Source: Gammaproteobacteria bacterium (lineage in GTDB: Bacteria > Pseudomonadota > Gammaproteobacteria > Steroidobacterales > Steroidobacteraceae). From it: a stretch of DNA of 64,000 nt. The notes below the pieces were generated by a model, which had not been told where the DNA came from, searched no databases, and worked only from the letters and a program-made list of their open reading frames with translations. The position numbers were made by a program, and so were the translations under genes. The DNA lies in assembly GCA_028293745.1 (NCBI GenBank), contig JAQGOF010000091.1, forward strand, positions 1-64,000, written 5' to 3'. This document shows positions 1 to 8,751 of the stretch, in pieces (the first letter of the stretch is position 1; every line of letters begins with the position of its first letter).

Positions 1-416
1 GTCCTGAAACTCACGTCGGTCTGCACCTCGTCGGTATGGCTCAGCGCCAGATCGAGCTGCTCCCCACGCTCCTGCTCGTGTGCAAGCGATCCATTCAGCT
101 CAGTGACGTTCTGCGCAAGCCGCGTACGGTCACTTTCGCTCTTGTCGAGGCCGGCCGCGAGCTCGTGTCGAGCAACGGCCTGCTTGTGATAGCGATCGCC
201 GAGCCAGGCGCCGGCAGCCGCGCCGACGATGGCGCCGACCGGGCCACCGGCCGCAGCGCCCACGGCCAATCCCGTCACGACACCGATGTTTTCCTGTTTG
301 GATGCGGGCTGCCGAACCGTCACGGTCTCCTCCGCATGCACCGGCAGTGCCGTCACGCAGGCGGCCGCGACGGCCAGGGCAATTGAACGGTTGCGCATCT
401 GGGTCATCGTCTTCAT
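1..416 (-). CDS. PdsO-like Gly-zipper/OmpA protein, N-terminal part (cut by window edge)
   Basis: An open frame runs leftward from an ATG at 416 to the window edge with no stop, so about 138 N-terminal residues are visible. It begins with basic residues and a hydrophobic signal peptide ending VHA. A Gly/Ala-rich zipper follows (GLAVGAAAGGPVGAIVGAAA), then a hydrophilic, probably helical stretch ending TDVSFRT. That order matches the sortase-associated OmpA-like PdsO proteins, where the zipper and helix precede a C-terminal OmpA peptidoglycan-binding domain. The OmpA domain would lie outside the window, so the family call is an inference. Expected location is the cell envelope. Confidence 0.6.
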   Translation of the reverse strand, partial: MKTMTQMRNRSIALAVAAACVTALPVHAEETVTVRQPASKQENIGVVTGLAVGAAAGGPVGAIVGAAAGAWLGDRYHKQAVARHELAAGLDKSESDRTRLAQNVTELNGSLAHEQERGEQLDLALSHTDEVQTDVSFR

Positions 417-557
417 AAAAGGGTCCTCTCTTAGCTGTTGAGGCGAAACAATTCGTTTCGCCTGGACACAGTTCAGCTCACGGGACAGTGGCCGCCGTGA
501 CGGAAATACGGCAGGCTGACGATGAACGGTGACGAATTGTGGCAAAGGACCCCTCGG

Positions 558-971
558 ATGAAGACCCTTAGTCTGTGGAGACTCGGCTGGCTGGCACCGG
601 CCGCATTGGCTGCCTGTGCAGCCAATCATCCGCAAGTGCCTGCCACGGCTGGGAAAGTGACGCCGCAGATGCGCTCCGGGAGCCCTGAGTTGCGCACCTA
701 CCAGCTCGCCGACTGGATCGCTCCCGATGACCGGACCCTGATCGTGAACTCCGTGGATCGGTCTCTGTTCAGAGCACGATTCAAGCACCAGTGCACCGGC
801 CTCAGGCTGGTTGATACCATCGCCTTCATCGTTGAGACACCGCCGCAGGTCGAGAAGTACCAAGGTGTCGTACTGCCGAATGGAACACGCTGTGCATTCA
901 CGTCAGTCACCCGGCTCGAGACGGCGGCGCCCGCGCGCAGCAAGGACGGCGCTGCCACCGAAAATCCCTGA
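558..971 (+). CDS. DUF6491-type lipoprotein
   Basis: A 137-residue lipoprotein of unknown function. The N-terminus is a short signal ending in a lipobox-like LAAC, so the mature protein should be lipidated at that Cys. The body contains a WIAPDDRTLIVNS segment followed by a paired-Cys region (HQCTGLRL and TRCAF), the pattern of DUF6491 proteins common in gammaproteobacteria. I chose the ATG at 558 over the upstream ATG at 522 because AAAGGA lies about 9 bases before it and it gives a normal signal peptide. It ends 12 bases before the ECF sigma gene, so the two may be co-transcribed. Confidence 0.65.
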   Translation: MKTLSLWRLGWLAPAALAACAANHPQVPATAGKVTPQMRSGSPELRTYQLADWIAPDDRTLIVNSVDRSLFRARFKHQCTGLRLVDTIAFIVETPPQVEKYQGVVLPNGTRCAFTSVTRLETAAPARSKDGAATENP

Positions 972-983
972 CAGGCACGCGTA

Positions 984-1580
984 ATGAGCCGGCACAGCGG
1001 CCACTTCGAAGCAGGAGGCGCGGTCGGGGCCGTAAAGGCACCGCTCGCGAGCCGCACGGCCTCGCCCGAAGCCCGCCTCATTGCCGCCGAGCTGCTCCCC
1101 GCTTTTTACGATCAACTCAAACACATCGCGCAACGGGCGCGTTCGCGCCTCGGCGGCAATCAAACACTTCAGACCACCGCCCTGGTTCACGAGGCGTATC
1201 TGCGCCTGCGGCATTCCGGCAAGTTCACTGACGAAACTCACTTCCTGCGCGCGGCAGCACTCGCCATGCGCCACGCCCTGATCAACTATGCGGCCGCACG
1301 CGTCGCTGAAAAGCGCGGCGGTGGTCAGATTCACCTGACACTCTCGAGTGCAGAGACCGTTGGTGTTGATTCCGACGAGGGGCTGCTTGCGCTGAATGAG
1401 GCTCTGGAGCGCCTGTCGGCGCAGATCCCGCGGCTGGCTGATGTGATCGAATGCCGTTTCTTCGGTGGCTATGGCGAGGAAGACACGGCGCGCGCGTTGG
1501 GTCTGTCCCTGCGCACCGTGCAACGCGATTGGCTCAAGGCGCGGGCGTGGCTTTATCGAGAGCTCGGAGGACCGACTTAG
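984..1580 (+). CDS. ECF-family RNA polymerase sigma factor (TIGR02999 type)
   Basis: A 198-residue sigma-70-like factor. Region 2 is recognisable around residues 30-90 (LLPAFYDQLKHIAQRARSRL, then TTALVHEAYLRL). Region 4 is a C-terminal HTH (ARALGLSLRTVQRDWLKARA). The TTALVHEAYLRL signature is typical of the TIGR02999 group, which is often encoded beside serine/threonine kinases with TPR tails. Such a kinase is here, convergent, and the 3' ends overlap by 47 bases. The usual model is kinase-mediated rather than anti-sigma control. No anti-sigma gene adjoins it. Confidence 0.85.
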   Translation: MSRHSGHFEAGGAVGAVKAPLASRTASPEARLIAAELLPAFYDQLKHIAQRARSRLGGNQTLQTTALVHEAYLRLRHSGKFTDETHFLRAAALAMRHALINYAAARVAEKRGGGQIHLTLSSAETVGVDSDEGLLALNEALERLSAQIPRLADVIECRFFGGYGEEDTARALGLSLRTVQRDWLKARAWLYRELGGPT

Positions 1581-4239
1581 CACGAACTGTTTCCGTGTGT
1601 TCGTCACCAACCTCGGCGCTCAGTACCTTCACAGCCTGATTCAATGCCTCGACAGCACCGAGCTGCCCGGCAGCACTCAGTGCCTCACCGAGCCGCTCGC
1701 GGGCTATGGCAATATTCCAACCCGAGGCTGCAAAACGGCTGCGGATGGATATCGACTCGTGCAATGATTCAACCGCCTCGGCCGGCCTCCCAGCCGACAA
1801 ATCAATTTCGCCGAGGTACTGCAGGGCTTCAGCGAGGAACGCATCGGCGCGCGGACCGAGGGCGCGCAATTGGGCGACAGTCGCGAGCAACTGCGCCCGC
1901 CCCCCCGTGGAATCACCCTGCCGATAGGTGAGATTGCCGAGTGCCATCTGAGCGCGCAGCGTAACAAGATGCTTCGGGCCGTACTGAGCGAGCGCGGCGT
2001 CGCGATCTGCAATCAAAGTCGCGCGCGCCGCCTTCGCATCTGCAGTGGCAGATTGCGCATCGGACAGAAACAGCATGTTCTGCAACACCACAGGACTGGA
2101 AGCACCGGCGTAGCGCGTGGCTATGTCTACGGCCTCCCGAGTGATGGGAAGACCCTGTGCACTACGGCCGGTCAGGGTGAGGATCTCCCCGTACAATCCC
2201 ATAACAGCCGCGACTGCAGCCGAATCACCCGCAAGGGCGCGCTCGTGCTCGAATGCATTTCGCAGCAGACCCTCTGCCTCGCGAAGGTGGCCCGTTCGAT
2301 ACTCGAGGACGCCCATGTTGCCCAGGATGATCTGGGCATCCAACTCTCCCTCCAGCCCCAATTGCTTGTAAATGTCGATCGTCTCCCGATAGGCGGCGAG
2401 CGCGTCATCGAGGCGGTTGGCAACTGTCAGAGTGATCCCATGCGTGTTGTAAAGAACGGCTGTCTCGCGGTGAACGCGGCCGGAAAGTGCGATCCGCTGC
2501 GAAATGGCCGCAGTCTCAGTCGCAATGGCGGCCTCGAGATCGCCGGCTGAGCGTTGTACACGCGCCTTGATCGCCATGCCCTCCAGTCGCTCCTCCGCAT
2601 AGCGTTGCGGCGGCTGATGGTCCCAGAAGGCTTCCGCCTGGGAGATCAGCAGCGCCGCGCGCTCAGTGTGTCCGTGCAACACTTCGATGTTGGCGAGCTT
2701 CTGGCGCGCATCCGCCAATGCCGCAGGATCCGTATCCGGCCCGGCCTGCTTGACGAAGCTTTCGAGGAGGGCCGAGCCCCCTTCGGCATCCTGCAATGCG
2801 CCGTAGAGATCGGCCAGAGTCAGAACAATCTCGCCCTGAAGCTGGGGCTGCGAGCGATATTCACGCAAGACCCGCAAAGCGCTGTTGTCGATCATTGCCT
2901 TGGCAGTCGCAGGCTGCGCGCCGCGGTCTTCGATCGCAGCATGGAACAACCGCGTCAATTGATAGCGGACTGCCTCTTCTCGCGCCGCGTCGCGGCGCGC
3001 CGCATCGCGTTCGATTTCGGCCCGCCGCGCCTGCCAGGCGGCAGCCCCCAGCCCCACCGCCAGCGAAACCAACACAGCCGCAACAGCAACAGTCACCCAG
3101 CGGTAACGGCGCAGCGTGCGGCCGAAGACATACCATCGCGCGCCCGACCGCGCAGCCACAGGCTCGCCGCTCGAGGCATGATCGATATCCCCCTTGAGAG
3201 CCTCGACCGTTGCGTACCGATGTTGCGGCTCCTTGCGAACCGCCTTCGCCACGATTGCATCGAAATCCCCACGCAGCAGCCGTGGAGGAAACGGGGCCGC
3301 GCTGGTCTTCGCCGCCCGGCCGCTCGGAACCGGTGCAGGCTCATCGAGAATAACTCTTACCGCCTGCGCGATCGGACCGCCTGCGCGCAACCACGGCTGT
3401 GTATCGGTCAGCAGCTCGAACAACAACAGGCCGAGCGCATAGATGTCGGTGGCCGTCGTTATCGGCAGTCCCAACAATTGCTCGGGCGCTGCCGTCAGTG
3501 GCGTCAACGGCGCCGCAGCGGTCTGCGTCAGGTCCGGGCGATCGAGGTCGATCAGCTTTGCGATGCCGAAGTCGAGCAGCTTGACCTGGCCTTGCGCCGT
3601 CACGAGGATGTTGGCCGGCTTGAGGTCGCGATGAACTACCAGGTTGCGGTGAGCGTAGGCCACAGCCTCGCAAACCTGCACGAACAGCCGCATACGCTCG
3701 GCAAGCGGAGCGTGCGTGAAAGCACAGTACTCGGTGATCGGCCGACCCTCGACAAACTCCATGACCATGTATGGACGCCCGCCGGATGTCAGGCCGCCAT
3801 CGTAGAGGCGCGCGACGCCTGGGTGCTCCAGCCGCGCGAGGATCTGGCGCTCGCTGTGAAAGCGAGGCAACTCGGCTATGGCTTCCTGCCTGAGCACCTT
3901 GACCGCAACGCGCTGATGGAAGTCGCCTTCCACCCTTTCAGCTTCATAGACGACACCCATGCCGCCGCGGCCGATCTGGTTGGCAATGCGCCAGGGGCCG
4001 ATGCGGGTGCCCGGCGGGATATCTTCGATTTGCGACTCTGCGGCCAGCGTCGCCGGGGCGGAGAGGAATTCACCCACCGACCCGGCTGCATTCAGCAGGC
4101 TGCTGACCTCCGCACGCACGGCCGGATCGTCCGGACACTTGCAGTCGAGTACGGACGGGCGCGACTCGGCCGGCAAATCCAACAGCTCATCGAGCAATGC
4201 ATCTACGCGGGCGAGTTGGTTGCTGGAAAGTGCCGTCAC
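1534..4239 (-). CDS. Transmembrane Ser/Thr protein kinase with C-terminal TPR repeats
   Basis: A 901-residue protein. The cytoplasmic kinase domain spans about residues 80-350. It has the glycine loop IGRGGMGVVYEAE, Lys114, the catalytic loop HRDLKPAN at 203-210 and DFG at 223-225, so it should be active. A single membrane helix follows near 380-400. The rest is helical repeat typical of TPR sensor domains, probably extracytoplasmic. Translation starts at GTG (4239), whose G is shared with the TAG stop of the upstream methyltransferase gene, so the two genes are translationally coupled. The 3' end overlaps the convergent ECF sigma gene, its probable regulatory partner. Confidence 0.9.
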   Translation of the reverse strand: MTALSSNQLARVDALLDELLDLPAESRPSVLDCKCPDDPAVRAEVSSLLNAAGSVGEFLSAPATLAAESQIEDIPPGTRIGPWRIANQIGRGGMGVVYEAERVEGDFHQRVAVKVLRQEAIAELPRFHSERQILARLEHPGVARLYDGGLTSGGRPYMVMEFVEGRPITEYCAFTHAPLAERMRLFVQVCEAVAYAHRNLVVHRDLKPANILVTAQGQVKLLDFGIAKLIDLDRPDLTQTAAAPLTPLTAAPEQLLGLPITTATDIYALGLLLFELLTDTQPWLRAGGPIAQAVRVILDEPAPVPSGRAAKTSAAPFPPRLLRGDFDAIVAKAVRKEPQHRYATVEALKGDIDHASSGEPVAARSGARWYVFGRTLRRYRWVTVAVAAVLVSLAVGLGAAAWQARRAEIERDAARRDAAREEAVRYQLTRLFHAAIEDRGAQPATAKAMIDNSALRVLREYRSQPQLQGEIVLTLADLYGALQDAEGGSALLESFVKQAGPDTDPAALADARQKLANIEVLHGHTERAALLISQAEAFWDHQPPQRYAEERLEGMAIKARVQRSAGDLEAAIATETAAISQRIALSGRVHRETAVLYNTHGITLTVANRLDDALAAYRETIDIYKQLGLEGELDAQIILGNMGVLEYRTGHLREAEGLLRNAFEHERALAGDSAAVAAVMGLYGEILTLTGRSAQGLPITREAVDIATRYAGASSPVVLQNMLFLSDAQSATADAKAARATLIADRDAALAQYGPKHLVTLRAQMALGNLTYRQGDSTGGRAQLLATVAQLRALGPRADAFLAEALQYLGEIDLSAGRPAEAVESLHESISIRSRFAASGWNIAIARERLGEALSAAGQLGAVEALNQAVKVLSAEVGDEHTETVRAKSVLRALDKATPAP

Positions 4240-5012
4240 TACACCTTGGCTTTGACGAATTTGAGGATGAACTGGTCGGTCTTGCCACGGATAGACGGAT
4301 CGAACACGGCCGCCGTGTGTGCATCCTGCGGGTTCGCCAACACCTTACTCTGCCCGGCGAACACGAATCCTGCGGCAAGCGCTTCCGCCTTCACCGTTTC
4401 GGGGTCAATCCGATGCAGCGTCGAAGTGTCACGGCCGCCGGAGCCCGGCGCCGCGGCGTGATCCAGCACTATGTAGATGCCACCAGGCTTGAGCGCATTG
4501 AAAATGGACTTGTTGAAAGCGGCCATATCGATGTTGGGTACGTTATGTACGTCGTGGTAATTCCGTGACGTGAAGACGACGTCGACGGGCTCAGCTACGA
4601 CAATCGTCGCCAGGGGGCCAACCTGCACGCTGACATTCGAGTAGGCCGGATCGGCCGCAATCGCCGTAGTGGCAGCTACTGGATCCGGCGAGTCGGGCGC
4701 GGCGTTAGGACGCCGCGGCGGCGACAGTGCGTACACATGCCCCTTTGGTCCGACCACCTTGCTGAAGATGCGGGTGAAGTAACCGCGGCTGGGAACCAGT
4801 TCCACAACCTTCTCACCGGGCTTGATCCCGGCGAACTGCACTGTCTCGGCCGGCTTTCGATTCAGATCGTCCTGCTTGTCTTCAGCGGGCCGGCCCGGAT
4901 CGGCCACAGCGGCGCTGATGTAGGCCGGGACCTTCTCTGCCGCTTCACTCCGGATCCATCCGAGCACGGTAGCGGCGGTACAACAAGCGACCAGGACGGC
5001 ATTACGAAGCAT
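4239..5012 (-). CDS. Exported class I SAM-dependent methyltransferase-like protein (COG4798)
   Basis: A 257-residue protein with a signal peptide of about 22 residues (MLRNAVLVACCTAATVLGWI). A Rossmann methyltransferase fold follows. Motif I is VVELVPSRGYFTRIF, with Ser where the usual loop has Gly. The later strand LKPGGIYIVLDH is the post-motif III region. The family is described as predicted methyltransferases with export signals and no proven substrate. I chose the ATG at 5012 because AAGGGA lies upstream and the signal peptide follows directly. The stop TAG overlaps the kinase GTG start. It is divergent from the ferritin-like gene. Confidence 0.75.
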   Translation of the reverse strand: MLRNAVLVACCTAATVLGWIRSEAAEKVPAYISAAVADPGRPAEDKQDDLNRKPAETVQFAGIKPGEKVVELVPSRGYFTRIFSKVVGPKGHVYALSPPRRPNAAPDSPDPVAATTAIAADPAYSNVSVQVGPLATIVVAEPVDVVFTSRNYHDVHNVPNIDMAAFNKSIFNALKPGGIYIVLDHAAAPGSGGRDTSTLHRIDPETVKAEALAAGFVFAGQSKVLANPQDAHTAAVFDPSIRGKTDQFILKFVKAKV

Positions 5013-5134
5013 GGTTTTCTTCCCTTTGGTGCATGCGGCGGGGGTGTGCAGTGTGCCCGAATTCGCCCGAATTGCTCCATCTCGCCACCCCAATCGGCGC
5101 CCACAGTGGAAACATCCACCACGAGGGCGGCCCC

Positions 5135-5872
5135 ATGCTCCCCAATCTGAAGATCTGGCTCAATCATTTCGAGTACCACGCCGAACACCCACGCCGCATT
5201 GCGGATGGCATTTCCAACGTTCTGACTGTCACCGAGCGGCGTCTCGTCGCCTCTTCGATCGCAACTTTTCAGCTGGGAGAGCAGTCCTCCGGAGGCAATC
5301 TGCTGCGCGCCGCCTACCGCTTCGCACAGGAGCACGACGCCGGCGAGGTCGCACGGATTACCGAGCTTCTGATCCGCGAGGAACAGCAGCATGCGGCCCT
5401 TCTGGGTAGCTTCATGGCGGCACATGGCATCCCAACCCGGCAACATCATTGGACGGACCGCACGTTCCGCTGGCTCCGCAGACTTGCCGAGCTCGAGCTC
5501 GCTCTTGGGATACTCCTGAGTGCCGAGCTGATCGGGAACGTGTACTACCGGGCTCTGGAGGCAGCCACGCAATGCCAGCGGCTGCGATTACTATGCCGGA
5601 TGCTGGTGGCAGACGAGCTGGCGCACGTCGGGTTTGAGTCGGATCTGGTGCTGTCGATGCGTGCCAAAAAGGCTGCGCCGGTGCGCTTTGCCGTCGATTT
5701 GACGCACCGCGCATTCTTCATGGGCACGGCGCTGGTGGTGTGGGCCACTCATCGCGCCCTACTCAACGCGGCAGGCTATGGGATGTTCGGGTTCTTGAAG
5801 GCGTGCCGGGCGCAATACGCCTTCTACTTACAGCCGCCGAAGCGGTTAGGCCTTGTCGGTACCCGCACGTGA
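5135..5872 (+). CDS. Ferritin-like di-iron protein
   Basis: A 245-residue helical protein with a ferritin-like arrangement of carboxylate and His ligands: an early Glu in the first helix, IREEQQH as the first ExxH, a Glu in the third helix (SAELIGNVYY), and VADELAH as the second ExxH. This predicts a di-iron centre used for oxidation or oxygenation, but the substrate cannot be read from sequence. Start chosen at ATG 5135 behind GAGGG. The longer frame upstream has no protein-like features. The 3' end overlaps the convergent PBP7-type gene by 27 bases. Confidence 0.7.
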   Translation: MLPNLKIWLNHFEYHAEHPRRIADGISNVLTVTERRLVASSIATFQLGEQSSGGNLLRAAYRFAQEHDAGEVARITELLIREEQQHAALLGSFMAAHGIPTRQHHWTDRTFRWLRRLAELELALGILLSAELIGNVYYRALEAATQCQRLRLLCRMLVADELAHVGFESDLVLSMRAKKAAPVRFAVDLTHRAFFMGTALVVWATHRALLNAAGYGMFGFLKACRAQYAFYLQPPKRLGLVGTRT

Positions 5873-6727
5873 ATCCGTCAGCAGCTTGGCTTCCATCCAC
5901 CTGCGGATACGTACAGCGTCGGCAACCCGGGTGTTTTTGCCCACCGAGTTCAGGAGGACGATGACGACGGTGCGGCCCTGAATGACAGCCTGCATCACGA
6001 GGCACCGTCCAGCTTCCGAGATGTAGCCCGTCTTCTGAACGATGATGTTCCAGGCCGGGTTCGACACGAGTGCATTGGTATTGCGGAACTCGAGCATGCG
6101 CCGCCCTACGCGGACTGCATAACCACGGTCGGTCGAATATTCGCGAATGACGGGATTCTCGGATGCCGCCATCACCAGCTTGGAGAGATCTTCCGCACTG
6201 GCCACATTGTCACAAGACAACCCGGCCGGATCGACGAAGTGGGCGCTGGTCATGCCCAGCTTGTGGGCCTTGGCATTCATTGCGGCCACGAAGGCCGGGA
6301 GTCCGCCCGGGTAGTTGCGCCCGAGGGCATGGGCCGCGCGGTTCTCGGAAGACATGAGTGCCAAGTGAATCAGGTCACCCCGGGTCAGAGTCGTGCCCAG
6401 CACGAGCCGCGAAGAAGCACCCTTCCCCACGATCCGGTCTTCAGTGGTGAGCTGGATGGGCTCATCCAGCGGAAGGCCCGCATCGGCGACCACCAGGACC
6501 GTCATCAGCTTGGTAATGGAGGCGATCGGCGCCGAAACGTCCGCCTTGCGTGAATACAGCACACTGGAATGAGTCGAGTCGAGAACCAGTGCCGAGCTGG
6601 AACGCAGGTCCGGCTCGTCCGAGCGCACTCGAACAGTGTGATGGGATCGATGATGTGCCTGGGCGACCGAAGCGAGGCAGGCCAGGCAGGCCAAGGTGAT
6701 CGTTCGTAGTTGTTTTCTGCGCAGCAT
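5846..6727 (-). CDS. pbpG: D-alanyl-D-alanine endopeptidase / penicillin-binding protein 7 family
   Basis: A 293-residue periplasmic serine peptidase with a signal peptide ending near AQA (residue 24). All three active-site motifs of S11 penicillin-binding proteins are present: SITK at 70-73, SEN at 127-129 and KTG at 232-234. Length and motif spacing match PbpG/PBP7, which cleaves DD-crosslinks in peptidoglycan. A His-rich segment follows the signal peptide. The gene is monocistronic, and its 3' end overlaps the ferritin-like gene. Confidence 0.9.
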   Translation of the reverse strand: MLRRKQLRTITLACLACLASVAQAHHRSHHTVRVRSDEPDLRSSSALVLDSTHSSVLYSRKADVSAPIASITKLMTVLVVADAGLPLDEPIQLTTEDRIVGKGASSRLVLGTTLTRGDLIHLALMSSENRAAHALGRNYPGGLPAFVAAMNAKAHKLGMTSAHFVDPAGLSCDNVASAEDLSKLVMAASENPVIREYSTDRGYAVRVGRRMLEFRNTNALVSNPAWNIIVQKTGYISEAGRCLVMQAVIQGRTVVIVLLNSVGKNTRVADAVRIRRWMEAKLLTDSRAGTDKA

Positions 6728-7040
6728 CCGACGTGTTGCCTTCTCACCGGGGCGCGTAGCCTCGACCCGTATGTATTAAGTGTAGCAGACCATATCAAAA
6801 ACAGGTGCGGCGTGATCCAACCTGTAGTTCCACCGCGCCGCTGCGCGCCACGGACATGCCGAAAAGCCTTCAAAACAGGGGCTTCAGCCTACAGCCTCAG
6901 GCGAAACGTGCCGGGCGTCACCTTTCGCCCGCGGGTGCCGCCCCACCCGCCGCGGGGACTGGCAGCGACATATGTAACGGCCCCGGGGGCGTTCCCTTTA
7001 ATTAATGCGGCTCCAGGCCGTCCTGTGGTACAGAATCAGC
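6728..7040. other. Intergenic region between pbpG and ModE-like gene
   Basis: About 310 bases with no convincing gene. It holds the divergent promoters of pbpG and the regulator gene. Near 6966-6980 there is ACATATGTAACG, which contains the palindrome ACATATGT and resembles one half of the ModE operator consensus (TATATAACG). That is suggestive only, because the second half-site is not clear. Confidence 0.3.
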
Positions 7041-7484
7041 ATGGTAGAAGTCTCGGTGAGCTTTCGAGTTGATTTCAGCCCGAAGTGCGCGGTCGGGCCG
7101 GGCAAGATCGCCCTGCTCGAGAATATCGGCAGCACCGGATCGCTATCGGAAGCAGCCCGCAGGCTGAAGATGAGCTACCGGCGCGCATGGCTGCTGCTCG
7201 AGGATCTCAACACGTCGTTTCAACAGCCCGTGGCGCAGATGAGTGTCGGTGGCCGGGGTGGCGGGGGCGCCTCACTGACGGCATTCGGGATGGACCTCGT
7301 GACCGCCTACCGCTCCCTGGAGGCTCATATTCGAAAACGAGCCCAGACCGCATTTCCGCCAACAGCATTACCCGCTGCTGAGGATGCGTACAGGGATAAA
7401 GCGCACAGCCGCGGTACGGTTGCGCCCAAGCGGAGGATCAATCGACCTACCGCCTCGGCATCACGTCCACGTACAAAGCGCTAG
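7041..7484 (+). CDS. ModE-type winged-helix regulator (DNA-binding domain only)
   Basis: A 147-residue protein. Residues 10-110 form the ModE N-terminal winged helix: GPGKIALLENIGSTGSLSEA, then AARRLKMSYRRAWLLLEDLN and a Gly-rich wing (GGRGGGG), then LTAFGMDLVTAYRSLE. There is no molybdate-binding MOP domain; the last 40 residues are a basic tail. Short ModE-like proteins of this type occur near molybdoenzyme or transporter genes, but none is present here, so the effector is unknown. The start at 7041 gives the usual family N-terminus. The ATG at 7005 is an alternative, and neither has a strong Shine-Dalgarno. Confidence 0.7.
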   Translation: MVEVSVSFRVDFSPKCAVGPGKIALLENIGSTGSLSEAARRLKMSYRRAWLLLEDLNTSFQQPVAQMSVGGRGGGGASLTAFGMDLVTAYRSLEAHIRKRAQTAFPPTALPAAEDAYRDKAHSRGTVAPKRRINRPTASASRPRTKR

Positions 7485-7497
7485 TTCTCCCGGCTAC

Positions 7498-7983
7498 TCA
7501 TCTTCCAGGGATTGGTCTTCCGGGAATTGGCGGCTGACGCGCCAACCACCGGCTGATGGGCGCGTCGAGCGAGACCGCCCCCGGTCCCGCGATGGCCAGC
7601 CAGAGGAACAGCGCCAGGTACTCGAATTCGTCGAACCCCAGCAGGGTTTCCAGGGAGTCGACATCGCCCCACTTCGCGGCCTTGATCGCGACGATCATCG
7701 TCACGCCCAAAGCCCCTGCCGAAATACGCGTAAACAGACCTAGCAGTAGAAAGAGGCCGCCAAAGAACTCGATGCCCGAGGTGAGTGGCGTTAGCACCTG
7801 GGGAAATGGAATCCCCCAGCCAACGAAGTTCTCGGTGACCTGCGGGAGATTGTTGAGCTTGCCCCAGCCGCTCCAAAGAAACACCCAGCCCACAGTGATC
7901 CGCGCAAGCAGCGGACCCAGCCACGTGAGATGCCGCGATACCCGTTCGGGCCAGCCAATCAGCCAATCCAGCAGCAGCCGCAT
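7498..7983 (-). CDS. DoxX family membrane protein
   Basis: A 161-residue protein with four membrane helices. It has the family pattern LLARITVGWVFLWSGWGKLN near residue 30, then FFGGLFLLLGLFTRISA and a final hydrophobic segment ending in a short polar tail with a repeated IPGRP. DoxX-family proteins are small inner-membrane proteins linked to redox or oxidative-stress functions, but most, including this type, have no assigned substrate. No operon partner is evident. It is divergent from the sigma/anti-sigma pair. Confidence 0.8.
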   Translation of the reverse strand: MRLLLDWLIGWPERVSRHLTWLGPLLARITVGWVFLWSGWGKLNNLPQVTENFVGWGIPFPQVLTPLTSGIEFFGGLFLLLGLFTRISAGALGVTMIVAIKAAKWGDVDSLETLLGFDEFEYLALFLWLAIAGPGAVSLDAPISRWLARQPPIPGRPIPGR

Positions 7984-8217
7984 AGCATTCTCCTGACGAG
8001 GCCTAGCCTCAGCGCCATAGTAGACCGTTGCCCCACTGGCGTTATTGCATGAAATGAAACACGCCGGGCGCCGGTCTCATTGAATGTGAGCCTTAACCGT
8101 GCTGCCAAATCTGCCGGCGCCGGGTTCCGGTGCCAGGTCATTCCCTTTCGACCCCGTTCGACCGTTCCGCTAGAGTGTGCGGCTCACGCATCGCGATACG
8201 GCCGAGCGCATTTAGTA

Positions 8218-8751
8218 ATGATCGAATCAGGGCGGGGGGAGGCAACCGAGGAGCAGCTTGCGCGTCTGCTCGAATCCTTCCGACCCGACCTCATGCGATT
8301 CGCGTTCTGGCTGGCGCGCGACCGGGCGGTGGCCGAGGACGTTGTACAGGAGACGATGTTGCGTGCCTGGCGCGCACGCGACGAGCTGCGCAATGCGGCT
8401 GCCCTTCGGCCTTGGCTGCTCACCATCGTCCGTCGTGAAAACGCGCGCCTGCACGAACGCAAGCGCCTGCCCACCGTGGATCTGGATGAAGCCGTAGCGA
8501 GCCAGGACATCGGGCTCGCGCTCAACGACGCCGGTCCGGAAATTGCGGATCTACGCCGCGCCATCCTGGCGCTCCCCGATGAATATAGAGAACCCATCGT
8601 CTTGCAGGTGCTTGGAGGATTTTCGACCGGCGAAATTGCCAAGGAGCTGGGCCTGACTGTGCCGGCAGTGTTGACCCGCCTCTTTCGCGCGCGCAACAAG
8701 CTCAAGGAGATGTACGGGGTGGGCGCAGTGTCGGCCGGAGAAGCGCCATGA
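8218..8751 (+). CDS. ECF RNA polymerase sigma factor
   Basis: A 177-residue sigma factor. Region 2 is at about 15-85 (FRPDLMRFAFWLARDRAVAE, DVVQETMLRAWRARDEL) and region 4 is at about 115-165 (LPDEYREPIVLQVLGGFSTG, EIAKELGLTVPAVLTRLFRA). The start at 8218 gives normal family length; the frame extends upstream without protein-like sequence. It overlaps the next gene by ATGA, the usual coupling of an ECF sigma factor with its cognate anti-sigma factor, here a zinc-type DUF3379 protein. Target promoters are unknown. Confidence 0.92.
   Translation: MIESGRGEATEEQLARLLESFRPDLMRFAFWLARDRAVAEDVVQETMLRAWRARDELRNAAALRPWLLTIVRRENARLHERKRLPTVDLDEAVASQDIGLALNDAGPEIADLRRAILALPDEYREPIVLQVLGGFSTGEIAKELGLTVPAVLTRLFRARNKLKEMYGVGAVSAGEAP

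Noticed and set aside
2554-4461. 635-codon open frame on the plus strand
   Set aside because: It is antisense to the Ser/Thr kinase, whose motifs are all intact; Arg/Ala-rich composition is typical of a GC-rich shadow frame.
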